Positions 17,150 to 24,975 of a stretch of DNA of 64,000 bases are shown one piece after another. The translations under genes and the position numbers were made by a program. The number at the start of each line of letters is the position of its first letter. The stretch's first letter is position 1. The DNA comes from Pseudaeromonas sharmana (GTDB lineage: Bacteria > Pseudomonadota > Gammaproteobacteria > Enterobacterales > Aeromonadaceae): assembly GCF_042649925.1 (NCBI RefSeq), contig NZ_JBHSAF010000002.1, positions 124,001-188,000 on the forward strand, read 5' to 3'. The notes below the pieces were generated by a model. It worked only from the letters and a program-made list of their open reading frames with translations. It made no database searches and was not told the DNA's origin.

Positions 17150-17178
17150 TTCGCATGCATCCGCACTACGCTTATAGT
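17150..17178 (+). promoter_or_regulatory. Candidate sigma-70 promoter of the 17208 gene
   Basis: TTCGCA (17150-17155), a 17-base spacer and TATAGT (17173-17178) lie 30 bases before the start codon of the rightward gene. The -10 matches 5 of 6 bases and the -35 matches 4 of 6. Confidence 0.55.
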
Positions 17179-17207
17179 CAGAGCCAGACATCAAGCGGGA
17201 GAGCGAA

Positions 17208-17627
17208 ATGACAGTGCGTCACGGCGAATGGGACTTTCATGCCGCACCTCCTTTGTTGCAGGTTGAGTTGCGGGGCGCGGTCAATCTGCAAGGCGCGCAG
17301 CAGCATATAGCGGCGTTGCGCGCCGTGTTACTTGAGGCTCCGGAGGAGTATAGGGTGATGCTGGTACACATGGAGCAGTGGTTATTTTCCACCAATGATG
17401 CCCCCGACGAGTTCCAGCAGTTTCACTACTGGCTGGCGGACAAAACTGCGGTCCGGGATTGCCTGTATATCATCGGTGGGCAGCGGCTCAAGCGTGACTT
17501 TATCGAGCTGGGCTGGCCGGCACATAGCCCCATCAGACGGCACTATTTGTCTTGCGGAGCGCAGAGCCAAGCGGTGCTGCAGGAGCATGGTGTCGTGTTG
17601 GCAAGTCGCCTGGCTGCCGAGGATTAG
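17208..17627 (+). CDS. Conserved-looking protein of unknown function beside cowN
   Basis: I do not recognise this 139-residue protein. It has no signal peptide or membrane helix, so it is probably cytoplasmic. The pattern LLQVELRGAVNLQGAQQHIAALR, with a later VMLVHMEQW and CLYIIGG, suggests an alternating alpha/beta domain and recalls STAS-like folds, but only weakly. A good ribosome site (gggagag) lies five bases before the ATG. It is divergent from cowN, sharing a 219-base intergenic region with the NifA-type site, and convergent with the 17633 gene. A link to nitrogen fixation is inference from position. Confidence 0.7.
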   Translation: MTVRHGEWDFHAAPPLLQVELRGAVNLQGAQQHIAALRAVLLEAPEEYRVMLVHMEQWLFSTNDAPDEFQQFHYWLADKTAVRDCLYIIGGQRLKRDFIELGWPAHSPIRRHYLSCGAQSQAVLQEHGVVLASRLAAED

Positions 17628-17632
17628 CGTTG

Positions 17633-17833
17633 TTACTGCTCTCGACTGGTCGCCTGATCCGGCATGTCGGCGGCCTGGCAGTGCATCAGCAAGAACTCCT
17701 CATCCAGCGGTGAAAGGTCAAAGCGCAGTGCAGCCTCCTCAATGGCGATTCGATCATGCCGATGCTGATCGCTGAGCCAGCGGACGGCAGCGATCAAATC
17801 GTTACCTTTGGGCAAGAGGCGACAGTCACTCAT
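17633..17833 (-). CDS. Small 66-residue protein of unknown function in the nitrogen-fixation island
   Basis: This short protein (MSDCRLLPKGNDLIAAVRWL at the start) is largely helical and mildly acidic, with two cysteines (C4 and C52 in LLMHCQAAD) and no export signal. The ggagag ribosome site, six bases before the ATG, and dense helical coding text support a real gene. The segment RIAIEEAALRFDLSPLDEEFLL could be a helix-turn-helix-like or protein-binding module. I cannot assign a family. It lies between cowN and draT and is divergent from the deacetylase-like gene. Confidence 0.65.
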   Translation of the reverse strand: MSDCRLLPKGNDLIAAVRWLSDQHRHDRIAIEEAALRFDLSPLDEEFLLMHCQAADMPDQATSREQ

Positions 17834-17962
17834 GGCCGACTCTCCACAACCTTCCTCTGCTATTGAGTATAGCCCTGTGTCCCCGTGCTCGTCGGGCGGT
17901 ACTCCGCAGCAGGCTGTGGTATGGTGGCGGAACTACATACTCAATCCTCTGCGCGCGCTGTA

Positions 17963-19054
17963 ATGAAGTTGCCTTGGCTGCTGTTGCTTATCCTGTTGTC
18001 CCCGGTGCTGTGTTACGCACCGGCGCAGGCGGCTTTGCGCGAAGCGTGGCCGGATTCGTTAGCCAGTCATCCTGGATTCAATGCCGCATCGCGGGCGGAG
18101 ATTCTCAGTTTCGGTGCTGAACTGATGACCAGTGAGCTGCTGCCGCTGGAGGATCTGGCGCGTCAAATCGGGGGCGATAATGCCGACGGCTTGCGTCTGG
18201 AGCAGTATCGACAGCTGTTGTGGCGGCGACTCCTGACGGCCTATCGTGCCGCCAGCCAGGAGTGTCCGCGCTGTGCCCATCCGGCAACGGTGGCTGAGAT
18301 GCGGCAGTTGCTGCTGTCGCCGCCTGTGTTGCCGGAGCGCTATCTGGTCTGGCAGAAGCTGTCGCGCGAATACCATGCCCGCTACCTGCAACATCTGTTG
18401 CGACGGGCATTGGCTGTCGATATCGGGGGCGCGAACGAGAGTGTCATGCTGACCCCGGATGAACTGACCGGTTTCGAATTGATGGATGGTGAGTTCCTGC
18501 TGACCTTCGACGGCGGGCCCTCTGTGCTGAGCGACAACCGTCGGCTGGTGCAGATGTTGAATCAGTCTGGCCAGAATGCGGTGTTCTTTCTGGTGGGTAC
18601 GCTATTGCAAGATCGATTGCATGCCGGCTCATTACAGAATGATGCCTATGCCGACAACTGTGTGGCAACGCAAGGCATGTTGCCGCAGCCTCTGCTCGTG
18701 CAGGCTGATTGGAGTGTTTCGCTGGCACAGGGGCGCTGGGTGTTGCAGTCTTTGACTGAGACCACGCGGTTGCCCTGGTTTCGCCCTCCAGACGGGTTGC
18801 GCGACCTGGAGATCAGTACGCGGGCGCCAGGACGCGTGATCCTGTGGAACATCGAGAGCCATGATGCGGCGGCTGATGCCAGTGCGGAACGCGTCACTGA
18901 CGAGGTCATGACTCAGATGCTGCTATGGCGTCGCGGCGTGATCCGCTTTCATGAAACCCAACCCTGGGCGGCCACTATCTTGCCTGCCCTATTTGCCCGC
19001 TTGCAGACCAGCCCGGTCCGGTGGGTGGATTGTCGCACCTATGCCGATCATTGA
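17963..19054 (+). CDS. Exported polysaccharide-deacetylase-like protein with degraded catalytic motifs
   Basis: The 363-residue protein has a signal peptide (MKLPWLLLLILLSPVLCYAPAQA). The C-terminal half resembles the NodB/CE4 deacetylase fold: FLLTFDGGPS (179-187) at motif 1, AVFFLVGTLL after it, WFRPPDG (272-278) at motif 3, and VIRFHE (327-331) near the end. In active enzymes motif 1 reads TFDDGP and motif 2 supplies two metal-binding His. Here the second Asp is Gly184 and no motif 2 His pair is visible, so metal-dependent activity is doubtful. The N-terminal 170 residues are helical, with a CPRC pair, and match nothing I know. The start is set by the signal peptide. Confidence 0.75.
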   Translation: MKLPWLLLLILLSPVLCYAPAQAALREAWPDSLASHPGFNAASRAEILSFGAELMTSELLPLEDLARQIGGDNADGLRLEQYRQLLWRRLLTAYRAASQECPRCAHPATVAEMRQLLLSPPVLPERYLVWQKLSREYHARYLQHLLRRALAVDIGGANESVMLTPDELTGFELMDGEFLLTFDGGPSVLSDNRRLVQMLNQSGQNAVFFLVGTLLQDRLHAGSLQNDAYADNCVATQGMLPQPLLVQADWSVSLAQGRWVLQSLTETTRLPWFRPPDGLRDLEISTRAPGRVILWNIESHDAAADASAERVTDEVMTQMLLWRRGVIRFHETQPWAATILPALFARLQTSPVRWVDCRTYADH

Positions 19055-19072
19055 TGGGCGGCCGTATGATGG

Positions 19073-19873
19073 TTAGCGTACCCGTTTCACCTGATACCAG
19101 CCTCCCAGAACCATGAACTCCGATTCGCCATCCAGTGTCCCTGGTAACAGCGAGTCAAAGCAGACGATTTTGCTCAGCGGTACCCAGACTGCGCAGACAT
19201 GGGCACCGAAGCGATACGCTTCGTCAATTTGCTGAGTAAAGGAGCTGAGGTTGTTCAAGGCCTGTGTGCTTTCCTCGGTATGCCGGGGCAGGGGCTGGTG
19301 GCTACCACGGTAAAGCTGCAGATGACGCTGTCCCGGGTAGCGACACGCCAGCTCGAATTGACAGTAGCTGTACAGCAGATCGAGCTGGCGGGCCAGATCA
19401 TGGGTGTGGTAGGTGGCACGTACCCAAGCCTGGCGAAACTGCCAGGCCGCTTGGGCTTCGTCGTCACTGATCGCCTCCTTGTGGTATCGGGTACGCAGGC
19501 CGAATCGCGACTCGACCCAGCCACGCCACGCGGCCCCGGCATCGGAATCCGAGTCAAAGAGCCAACCGATGAGCAGGCGTCGATAATTCATGTTCGGGCG
19601 GGGTATTGGCTCGGCCTCCGGCCAGGGTGTCAAGCCATGATCCGGTAGGCGAAAATGGACGGCCATGTAGTTGGTAAACAATCGTGCACGACTGGCGGCG
19701 TCGGGTTGCTGTTGCAGGCGTGCAAACAGGTCGCCGTGATGGATGGCGACCCCATCAATCTCCAGAGGGACCGGATGTTGCTGATAGGTCAGCGAGGCAA
19801 TGAGCCAGCCGGGAAGATTGCAATGGTTCAGTGGCAAGGCCAGGGCATGACAATCCAGTGTCGGCTCAGCCAT
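19073..19873 (-). CDS. draT: NAD+-dinitrogenase-reductase ADP-ribosyltransferase
   Basis: DraT switches nitrogenase off by ADP-ribosylating an arginine of the Fe protein after ammonium addition or energy loss. The 266 residues show family text: HCNLPGWLIASLTYQQHP (17-34), GWLFDSDSDAGAAWRGWVES (103-122), LDLLYSYCQFEL (164-175), LYRGSH with R189, NNLSSFT (207-213), and GESEF with an E250-x-E252 pair. This is the R-S-E pattern of arginine-type ADP-ribosyltransferases. The ATG has ggagg seven bases upstream and overlaps the end of draG by 8 bases, so the two should be co-translated. The open frame extending further upstream is only a shadow of draG. Confidence 0.93.
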   Translation of the reverse strand: MAEPTLDCHALALPLNHCNLPGWLIASLTYQQHPVPLEIDGVAIHHGDLFARLQQQPDAASRARLFTNYMAVHFRLPDHGLTPWPEAEPIPRPNMNYRRLLIGWLFDSDSDAGAAWRGWVESRFGLRTRYHKEAISDDEAQAAWQFRQAWVRATYHTHDLARQLDLLYSYCQFELACRYPGQRHLQLYRGSHQPLPRHTEESTQALNNLSSFTQQIDEAYRFGAHVCAVWVPLSKIVCFDSLLPGTLDGESEFMVLGGWYQVKRVR

Positions 19874-20801
19874 GGTTGCGCCTCCCCTCATCGCCGCTGA
19901 CCATGCCCAGCGCATAGAGCTGGTCGGCCAACATCCGAATCTCGTCACCTTTGTGCAAGGCCGCGAACCAATCCTGGCGAATACCTTGCAATCCGTAACA
20001 GGCGCCGGCCAGCTGGCCGGCGACGGCCGCCGTGGTGTCAGCATCGTTGCCGAGGTTGGCGGCGGCGAGTACGCAGTCGGCGAAGTTGTCGGTATGCCAA
20101 AAACACCAGAGCGCCGCCTCGAGGCTTTCGATGACAAAGCCGCTACCATGTAGCTGGTCGTAGGTTTTTCTCTGCCAGTCACCCTGTTGCAAGCGCTGCA
20201 CTTCCGTGGTCGTACAGAGATTGACCTCGGGTAGACACTCCCTGGGCCCGGCACCATGCAGCAGGCGTAGCAGGATCTGGCTCAGCAGGGCGCAACTGTC
20301 GAGGCAGAGTGCCGCACCGTGCGTCGTCCGTGAACTGTCGATGGCCATCTGTCGGGCGAGTTCCGGCTGGGAGTGGAACGCGATTGCCACCGGAGCCAAG
20401 CGCATGATCGAGCCGTTGCCGGAGGTCCAGCGACCATGGGGACCGGAGAAGGGCTCTCCTGTCCGCTGAAAGCGGCGCAGGGCGCCAGAGACAGTGGTGC
20501 CGACATCAAAGCAGTTTCCGATGCTGCTCATGTAGCCATGATCAAGCCAGTTGCAGTAGCGTTGCATCTGATCGGTGGCATTGAAGCCTCTACAGGACAC
20601 CAGGCTGTGGCCCAGGCACAGCGCCATTGACGTATCATCGGTCCAGTACCCTTTTTTCAGGCAAAAATGACCGCCCCCCACCATGTCGGTCAGTGGCTTG
20701 AAGCTTCCTGGGGGCCGAAATTCCAGGGTCGTTCCCAGCGCATCGCCGATAGCCAGGCCGATCAGCGCGCCGCGACAACGATCCTGCAGTTCAATACGCA
20801 T
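19866..20801 (-). CDS. draG: Dinitrogenase reductase-activating ADP-ribosyl glycohydrolase
   Basis: DraG removes ADP-ribose from the nitrogenase Fe protein and so restores activity. The 311 residues match the ADP-ribosylglycohydrolase family: RGALIGLAIGDALGTTLEF (10-28), metal-binding TDDT at 54-57, GNGSIMR (128-134), and the second metal motif GNDADTT at 251-257, coordinating two divalent ions in known DraG. The ATG at 20801 follows a G-rich site; an earlier ATG at 20852 lies in the regulatory region. Here draG precedes draT, whereas in Rhodospirillum draT comes first. Confidence 0.93.
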   Translation of the reverse strand: MRIELQDRCRGALIGLAIGDALGTTLEFRPPGSFKPLTDMVGGGHFCLKKGYWTDDTSMALCLGHSLVSCRGFNATDQMQRYCNWLDHGYMSSIGNCFDVGTTVSGALRRFQRTGEPFSGPHGRWTSGNGSIMRLAPVAIAFHSQPELARQMAIDSSRTTHGAALCLDSCALLSQILLRLLHGAGPRECLPEVNLCTTTEVQRLQQGDWQRKTYDQLHGSGFVIESLEAALWCFWHTDNFADCVLAAANLGNDADTTAAVAGQLAGACYGLQGIRQDWFAALHKGDEIRMLADQLYALGMVSGDEGRRNHG

Positions 20802-20817
20802 ATTTCCCCCGCATTTC

Positions 20818-20853
20818 TGTCGCCAAGACGACAGCGATGTCATGACTGTCACA
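20818..20853. promoter_or_regulatory. Two tandem NifA-like TGT-N10-ACA sites
   Basis: On the minus strand two matches to TGT-N10-ACA lie at 20853-20838 and 20833-20818, with centres 20 bases apart. They are only 17-52 bases from the draG start codon, but 123-158 bases upstream of divergent azoR. I saw no good sigma-54 promoter at a proper distance on either side, so their role is uncertain. Confidence 0.35.
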
Positions 20854-20975
20854 TGGACTAAACCTTTCTAATTTATAGAAAGATAGCGCCGTAATTTTGC
20901 TATTTTTATCAGTGATGTGGCTGGCTAGAGTAGCGACGTCAAAGGCAAATTCCATTTTCAAATCCCGAGGTGAAC

Positions 20976-21578
20976 ATGGCAAAGATATTGGTCATCAAAT
21001 CCAGCATTCTGGGCAGCTATTCCAGCTCAGGTTTGTTAATCGATGAGCTGTTGGCGGAAAGTGCCAAGCAAGATTCATCCCAGACTGTGCTACTGCGTGA
21101 TTTGGGCGCACAACCGCTGGCGCAGCTCGACGCCGAAATTCTCGGCGCATTCGGCGGTGCCGCCGAACTGAACGAGCGCCAACAAGCGGCAGTGACCTTG
21201 TCTAATGATCTGGTGGCCGAGATTCAGTCTGCCGACCGCATTATCATCGGTGTGCCCATGTATAACTTCGGTATCCCAACCCAGCTCAAGACCTGGCTTG
21301 ATTATATCTGCCGGGCCGGTGTCACCTTCCGTTACACCGAGCAGGGACCGGAAGGGTTGCTGGCCAACAAGCCAGTATTGCTGGTTACGGCCACAGGCGG
21401 CATGCACCGCAATACCGCCACCGATCTGGCGCTGGCGCACGTCAAGACGGTGCTGGGTTTTGTCGGCCTGGCGGATCAGCATGTCGCTTATGCCGAGGGG
21501 CTCGGTATGGGGGATGAGGCGCGCCAGAAAGGACTGGATGCGGCACGTGTGGATGCCAGAGAGTTTCTGGCGGCCTGA
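20976..21578 (+). CDS. azoR: FMN-dependent NADH-azoreductase
   Basis: AzoR is a flavodoxin-fold FMN enzyme that reduces azo dyes and quinones with NADH and may protect against thiol-type stress. The 200 residues align with E. coli AzoR: MAKILVIKSSILGSYSSS at the FMN phosphate loop, VPMYNFGIPTQLKTWLDY, RAGVTFRYTEQGPEGLL, and ATGGMH. The ATG at 20976 has gagg five bases upstream; the GTG six bases earlier overlaps that site. It is divergent from draG and ends in its own terminator. Confidence 0.92.
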   Translation: MAKILVIKSSILGSYSSSGLLIDELLAESAKQDSSQTVLLRDLGAQPLAQLDAEILGAFGGAAELNERQQAAVTLSNDLVAEIQSADRIIIGVPMYNFGIPTQLKTWLDYICRAGVTFRYTEQGPEGLLANKPVLLVTATGGMHRNTATDLALAHVKTVLGFVGLADQHVAYAEGLGMGDEARQKGLDAARVDAREFLAA

Positions 21579-21640
21579 TGATGATAGACGGCACCCAGTG
21601 ATGGGTGCCGGACGAACACATGGCGCACTTGACTTCAGAT

Positions 21641-21673
21641 CAGGGCAGTCTTACCGGCTGCCCTGCATTTTTT
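21641..21673 (+). terminator. Rho-independent terminator of azoR
   Basis: Cagggcag (21641-21648) pairs with ctgccctg (21658-21665) across a 9-base loop and is followed by six T. A second hairpin just after the stop codon, ggcaccca with tgggtgcc (21590-21609), lacks a T run. Confidence 0.85.
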
Positions 21674-21702
21674 GGCGACCGCCGATGTCTTGCGAACAGA
21701 CA

Positions 21703-21732
21703 CAAAAGAAACCCCACCGGTCAGGGCGGGGT
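21703..21732 (-). terminator. Rho-independent terminator of the DUF2956 gene
   Basis: On the minus strand accccgcc pairs with ggtggggt (one G-T pair; 21725-21732 with 21711-21718) across a 6-base loop, followed by ttcttttg. It lies about 105 bases after the stop codon. Confidence 0.7.
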
Positions 21733-21836
21733 AGAAATGCGACGACAGCCATCGCGGTCTCACCTCTTCTGGCTGAGTGAAGAAGCGATACCAGAGTCTG
21801 GAAGGCGAGACGGCGCTCTGCCCCCTGTCAATATTG

Positions 21837-22187
21837 TCAGGTCGTCAGCAGGTAGCAGACAAACCCTGTCCAGCTGAGCAGTAACAGGCCCCATGGCAAT
21901 ATGGCCATGCCGCGCCCGGCCCCATGGCAGGCAAGCTCTTCACCCTCATCATGCAGCAACTCTTCAGCAGCAGACGGGCTGTGTTGCCGTTGCCGCAACT
22001 CCTGCTTTTTCACCTTGTTAGCGGCACGTTGCCGCGCCTTCTGGTTGCGCTTGAACTCGGCAATACCCTTCTGAATGCCTTGGGCGATCAATTGGGTCTG
22101 CTCCTTGCTTTGGCCGGGGACCTGGTTGGCGCGGGCCAACCGCATGGATTCGGCCACCACTTCCGGGGAGACAGATTGGCGTGTCAT
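21837..22187 (-). CDS. DUF2956 small C-terminally anchored membrane protein
   Basis: The 116-residue protein has the DUF2956 layout: SPEVVAESMRLARANQVPGQ, then SKEQTQLIAQGIQKGIAEFK, a basic helical linker rich in Lys, Arg and Gln, and one C-terminal hydrophobic helix (ILPWGLLLLSWTGFVCYLLTT) that should anchor it in the inner membrane with the bulk in the cytoplasm. Function is unknown. The ATG at 22187 has gag seven bases upstream; an open extension of 21 codons has no similarity and runs into the promoter side. Confidence 0.82.
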   Translation of the reverse strand: MTRQSVSPEVVAESMRLARANQVPGQSKEQTQLIAQGIQKGIAEFKRNQKARQRAANKVKKQELRQRQHSPSAAEELLHDEGEELACHGAGRGMAILPWGLLLLSWTGFVCYLLTT

Positions 22188-22255
22188 CGTTAACTCATCA
22201 GGATCGGGAGGATGATGGCAATTCTGCCATAGCTGTCGTCTTGCCGACACGGCTA

Positions 22256-22768
22256 TTACCAGTGATAGCCGAGCTCCACACTTAACAGTTGCAGTCCATC
22301 ATTCGGACTGTCGAGGCCGAGATTGTCATACAGCAGTCCACGCAAGGCACAGGACCAAGCGTGAAAGCGTAGCCCGGTAGCGACTTGTCCTTGCCACTGG
22401 AGGTGGTTGCCAAAGGCTCGCGGGCCGAGATCACGCCGGCTGAGATAGGTCAGACCCATGCCCAATTCGATAAACCCCTGCCACTCGGAGTGCCAGTGAC
22501 TGTTCCATTGCGCAACGGGAGCGATACCGATGGCCAGCAGGTTCTCCTGCTGCCACTGCCAGTCGGCGGCGCTAAACTGCAGCCGCATCGCGGGTAACGG
22601 CAACTGTTCCAGCAGCCATGCCGGCTGCAACGGTGTGGTGAAGGTGCCCTGTACGGCCTCAACCCCATCGCTGCCATGCCCCCAGCCGAGGGTCAGGCCA
22701 TCCAGTGCGAATGCGCCTGGTGACACTGTGGTCAACAGGAAAAATAGTGGCCAGGCTGTACGGCACAT
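22256..22768 (-). CDS. PagL-like outer membrane protein lacking the catalytic pair
   Basis: The 170-residue protein has a signal peptide (MCRTAWPLFFLLTTVSPGAFA) and the look of an 8-strand barrel. It resembles the lipid A 3-O-deacylase PagL: LGWGHGSDGVEAVQGTF early, FIELGMGLTYLSRRDLG in the middle, and DSPNDGLQLLSVELGYHW at the end. In PagL the active site reads H-x-S-N before the PNDG loop. Here the matching text is LLYDNLGLDSPNDG, so His and Ser are Leu and Asp, and lipase activity is doubtful. An excellent ggagg site precedes the ATG. Confidence 0.72.
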   Translation of the reverse strand: MCRTAWPLFFLLTTVSPGAFALDGLTLGWGHGSDGVEAVQGTFTTPLQPAWLLEQLPLPAMRLQFSAADWQWQQENLLAIGIAPVAQWNSHWHSEWQGFIELGMGLTYLSRRDLGPRAFGNHLQWQGQVATGLRFHAWSCALRGLLYDNLGLDSPNDGLQLLSVELGYHW

Positions 22769-22823
22769 TGTTGCCTCCAGATTCGGTAGCTACTTCAAGC
22801 ATAGCCCTGTTGGCGCGCCGGAG

Positions 22824-23495
22824 TCAGCTCCTGGTCACCACCTCGACATCCCAGGCGGGGAGATGGCCGAGCTGAAGTCGCAGTCTGTCGCCGGCGTGCA
22901 GGGGGCCTACTCCGGCGGGCGTCCCGGTCAGCACCAGATCGCCGGGGCGCAGTGTAAAATGCTGACTGATTTCGGCGACCAGATCGACCATCGGCCATAT
23001 CATCTGTCGGCTATCCCCGCGCTGCCGTATTTCGTCGTTGACGGTTATCTGGAAACACCAGGGGGCGAGCAGGTCATCACGCTGGAGTGGGACGAATGGC
23101 GAGACCGGGCAACTGCCATCAAAGGCTTTGGCTTTTTCCCATGGATATTGTCGCTGTTTCAGTTCGCTTTGCAGATCGCGCAGCGTCAAATCGAGCGCCA
23201 GGGCAATACCGGCAACGCCCGCCATGGCCTGCTCGCGGCTGGCGCGGGTCAACGTCTGCCCAATCAAGAGTGTTAGTTCGCCCTCAAAGTGAACGGCGCC
23301 TGCGTCACCGGGTATGACGATGGGGCCTGGCAGGTGTCGAAAGGCTGTATCCGGCTTGATGAACAGCAAAGGTGTATCCGGAATGGCATTGCCCAACTCG
23401 GCGGCGTGAGCCGCATAGTTTCTGCCGACGCACACCGCCTTGCCGGGATGCCAAGGTACGGTATCGCCTTGAAACCAATAAAATGTCTCTATCAT
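22824..23495 (-). CDS. ycgM: Fumarylacetoacetate hydrolase-family protein, YcgM-like
   Basis: FAH-fold enzymes cleave C-C bonds or decarboxylate 2-oxo acids with Mg2+; YcgM relatives include acylpyruvases and oxaloacetate decarboxylases. The 223 residues align with E. coli YcgM: KAVCVGRNYAAHAAELG, PLLFIKPDTA, the metal-binding VHFEGELTLLIG (with the Glu pair), LALDLTLRDLQSELK, PWEKAKAFDGSCPVSPF, and the C-terminal VLTGTPAGVGPL. A strong ggaggg site lies five bases before the ATG. It is divergent from the HD-GYP gene. Confidence 0.9.
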   Translation of the reverse strand: MIETFYWFQGDTVPWHPGKAVCVGRNYAAHAAELGNAIPDTPLLFIKPDTAFRHLPGPIVIPGDAGAVHFEGELTLLIGQTLTRASREQAMAGVAGIALALDLTLRDLQSELKQRQYPWEKAKAFDGSCPVSPFVPLQRDDLLAPWCFQITVNDEIRQRGDSRQMIWPMVDLVAEISQHFTLRPGDLVLTGTPAGVGPLHAGDRLRLQLGHLPAWDVEVVTRS

Positions 23496-23615
23496 CAGTA
23501 CCCTCCTGAATGCGGGAATCAGACTCCATCCTGCCTGATTTCGCTGCTACAGGTCTATACTGCACTGGACGGTCCCTTGTGGCGCCCTCTGCGCCACCAT
23601 GCACAGGAGGCAGGC

Positions 23616-24854
23616 ATGGCGCACTATTCGTTGGCGCTACGAGAAGTTCTGGTGGCACTGGGTGGAGCACTCGACTTCGTCGGCGTCGATGATTTGCAGC
23701 ATGGCAAGCGGGTAGCCATCATGGCGGTTGCCTGCGCCGCTCATGCCGGTTGGGACGAAGAAGAGCAGGCCCTGTTGATGGCGTTCGGCTTGCTGCATGA
23801 TTGCGGAGTTTCCAGCACCCAGGTCCATCACCGGCTGGTGGATGAGTGGGATTGGCAAGGCAGTCAGCAGCACGCCATCCGTGGCGCCGAGCTGTTACAG
23901 CAATGCCGTTTGTTGTCCCATTTGTCGACGCTGGTTCGCTATCACCATACCCACTGGTGCAATTTACTGGATCTGGACTTGCCCGAGCAGACCAAGCGTT
24001 TGGCAAACCTGGTTTTTCTGGTCGACCGTGTCGATGCACTGCGGGCCCATTATGCCAGCAGCCATCAGGATCTGCCGGCCCCTGAATATTGGGGGCAGCA
24101 GATAGCCCGCCATGCCGGACAGGAGTTTGCCCCTGAGCTGTACGCTTTGTTCGTCGCGGCTTCGGCCAATGATGTGTTCTGGTTGCAGCAATCACCGGAT
24201 GTGCTGGATGACGTGCTGATGCGTTGGGCCCAGGCTGACGCTGAGCTGATCGTGAATTTCGAGGACCTGCTCGAGCTGGGGTTCATGTTTGCCAACATTG
24301 TGGACAGCAAGAGCCCGTTTACCTTCAGCCACTCTCTAGGCGTCAAGGCTGTCGCCGGCTGGTTGGCCGAGTGTCTGCACCTGCCGGCTGACGAGAGAGA
24401 ATCCGTGATCCTCGCCGCGCTGCTGCATGACCTTGGCAAACTCAGAGTTGAGGATCGCATGCTGGATAAACCCGGCCCCTATGACGAGCAGGAGCGACGC
24501 TTGATGCACCGTCATGTGTTTGATACCTGGCAATTGTTGAAGCGCATTCATGGCTTTGAGCACATCGCCCGTATCGCATCCATGCACCACGAAACGCTGG
24601 ACGGTCAGGGTTATCCGCAGCGGCTCAGCGCCGGTGACTTGCCGTTGGCCGCCCGGATTGTGGCCGTCGCCGATGTCTTTCAGGCGCTGGTGCAAAACCG
24701 CCCCTACCGGGCACCGATGACACTGGATGCGGCACGTGACGTGATGACGCAGATGGTGATCCGCGGCAAACTGGATCCTGAGCTGGTCGGGGTGCTGTTT
24801 GCCCATGGCGAGACGGCGTATCAACTGGCGCGAGCTCATGAGCCTGCGAGCTGA
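23616..24854 (+). CDS. Tandem HD/HD-GYP domain phosphodiesterase
   Basis: The 412-residue cytoplasmic protein has two HD regions. The first (about 25-150) carries LLHDCG (H61-D62) and a RYHHTHW motif but no GYP signature. The second (about 225-400) is a full HD-GYP: LLHDLGKL with H271-D272, HRHV at 298-301, and HHETLDGQGYP at 324-334. HD-GYP enzymes hydrolyse c-di-GMP to GMP. No sensor or receiver domain is present, so the first HD may be the regulatory part. The ATG at 23616 has aggagg five bases upstream. The open frame extending left overlaps ycgM in antisense and is not coding. Confidence 0.88.
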   Translation: MAHYSLALREVLVALGGALDFVGVDDLQHGKRVAIMAVACAAHAGWDEEEQALLMAFGLLHDCGVSSTQVHHRLVDEWDWQGSQQHAIRGAELLQQCRLLSHLSTLVRYHHTHWCNLLDLDLPEQTKRLANLVFLVDRVDALRAHYASSHQDLPAPEYWGQQIARHAGQEFAPELYALFVAASANDVFWLQQSPDVLDDVLMRWAQADAELIVNFEDLLELGFMFANIVDSKSPFTFSHSLGVKAVAGWLAECLHLPADERESVILAALLHDLGKLRVEDRMLDKPGPYDEQERRLMHRHVFDTWQLLKRIHGFEHIARIASMHHETLDGQGYPQRLSAGDLPLAARIVAVADVFQALVQNRPYRAPMTLDAARDVMTQMVIRGKLDPELVGVLFAHGETAYQLARAHEPAS

Positions 24855-24975
24855 TTTTCAAAATGAAAAAAAACGTCGTGTGATAGACCATCAGCGGTTG
24901 TATGCCACGTCGAAATCCATATGATCGCTGCAGCCCTACTGGGTGTGACTGGATGAAGCGAAAGGAGTGGATGCG

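Noticed and set aside
19874..20257. N-terminal extension of draT
   Set aside because: This stretch is an alternative frame of draG, whose coding is certain; DraT homology starts at 19873 with a strong ribosome site.
23289..23615. N-terminal extension of the HD-GYP protein
   Set aside because: It overlaps ycgM in antisense and runs through the ycgM promoter; an aggagg site at 23616 sets the start.
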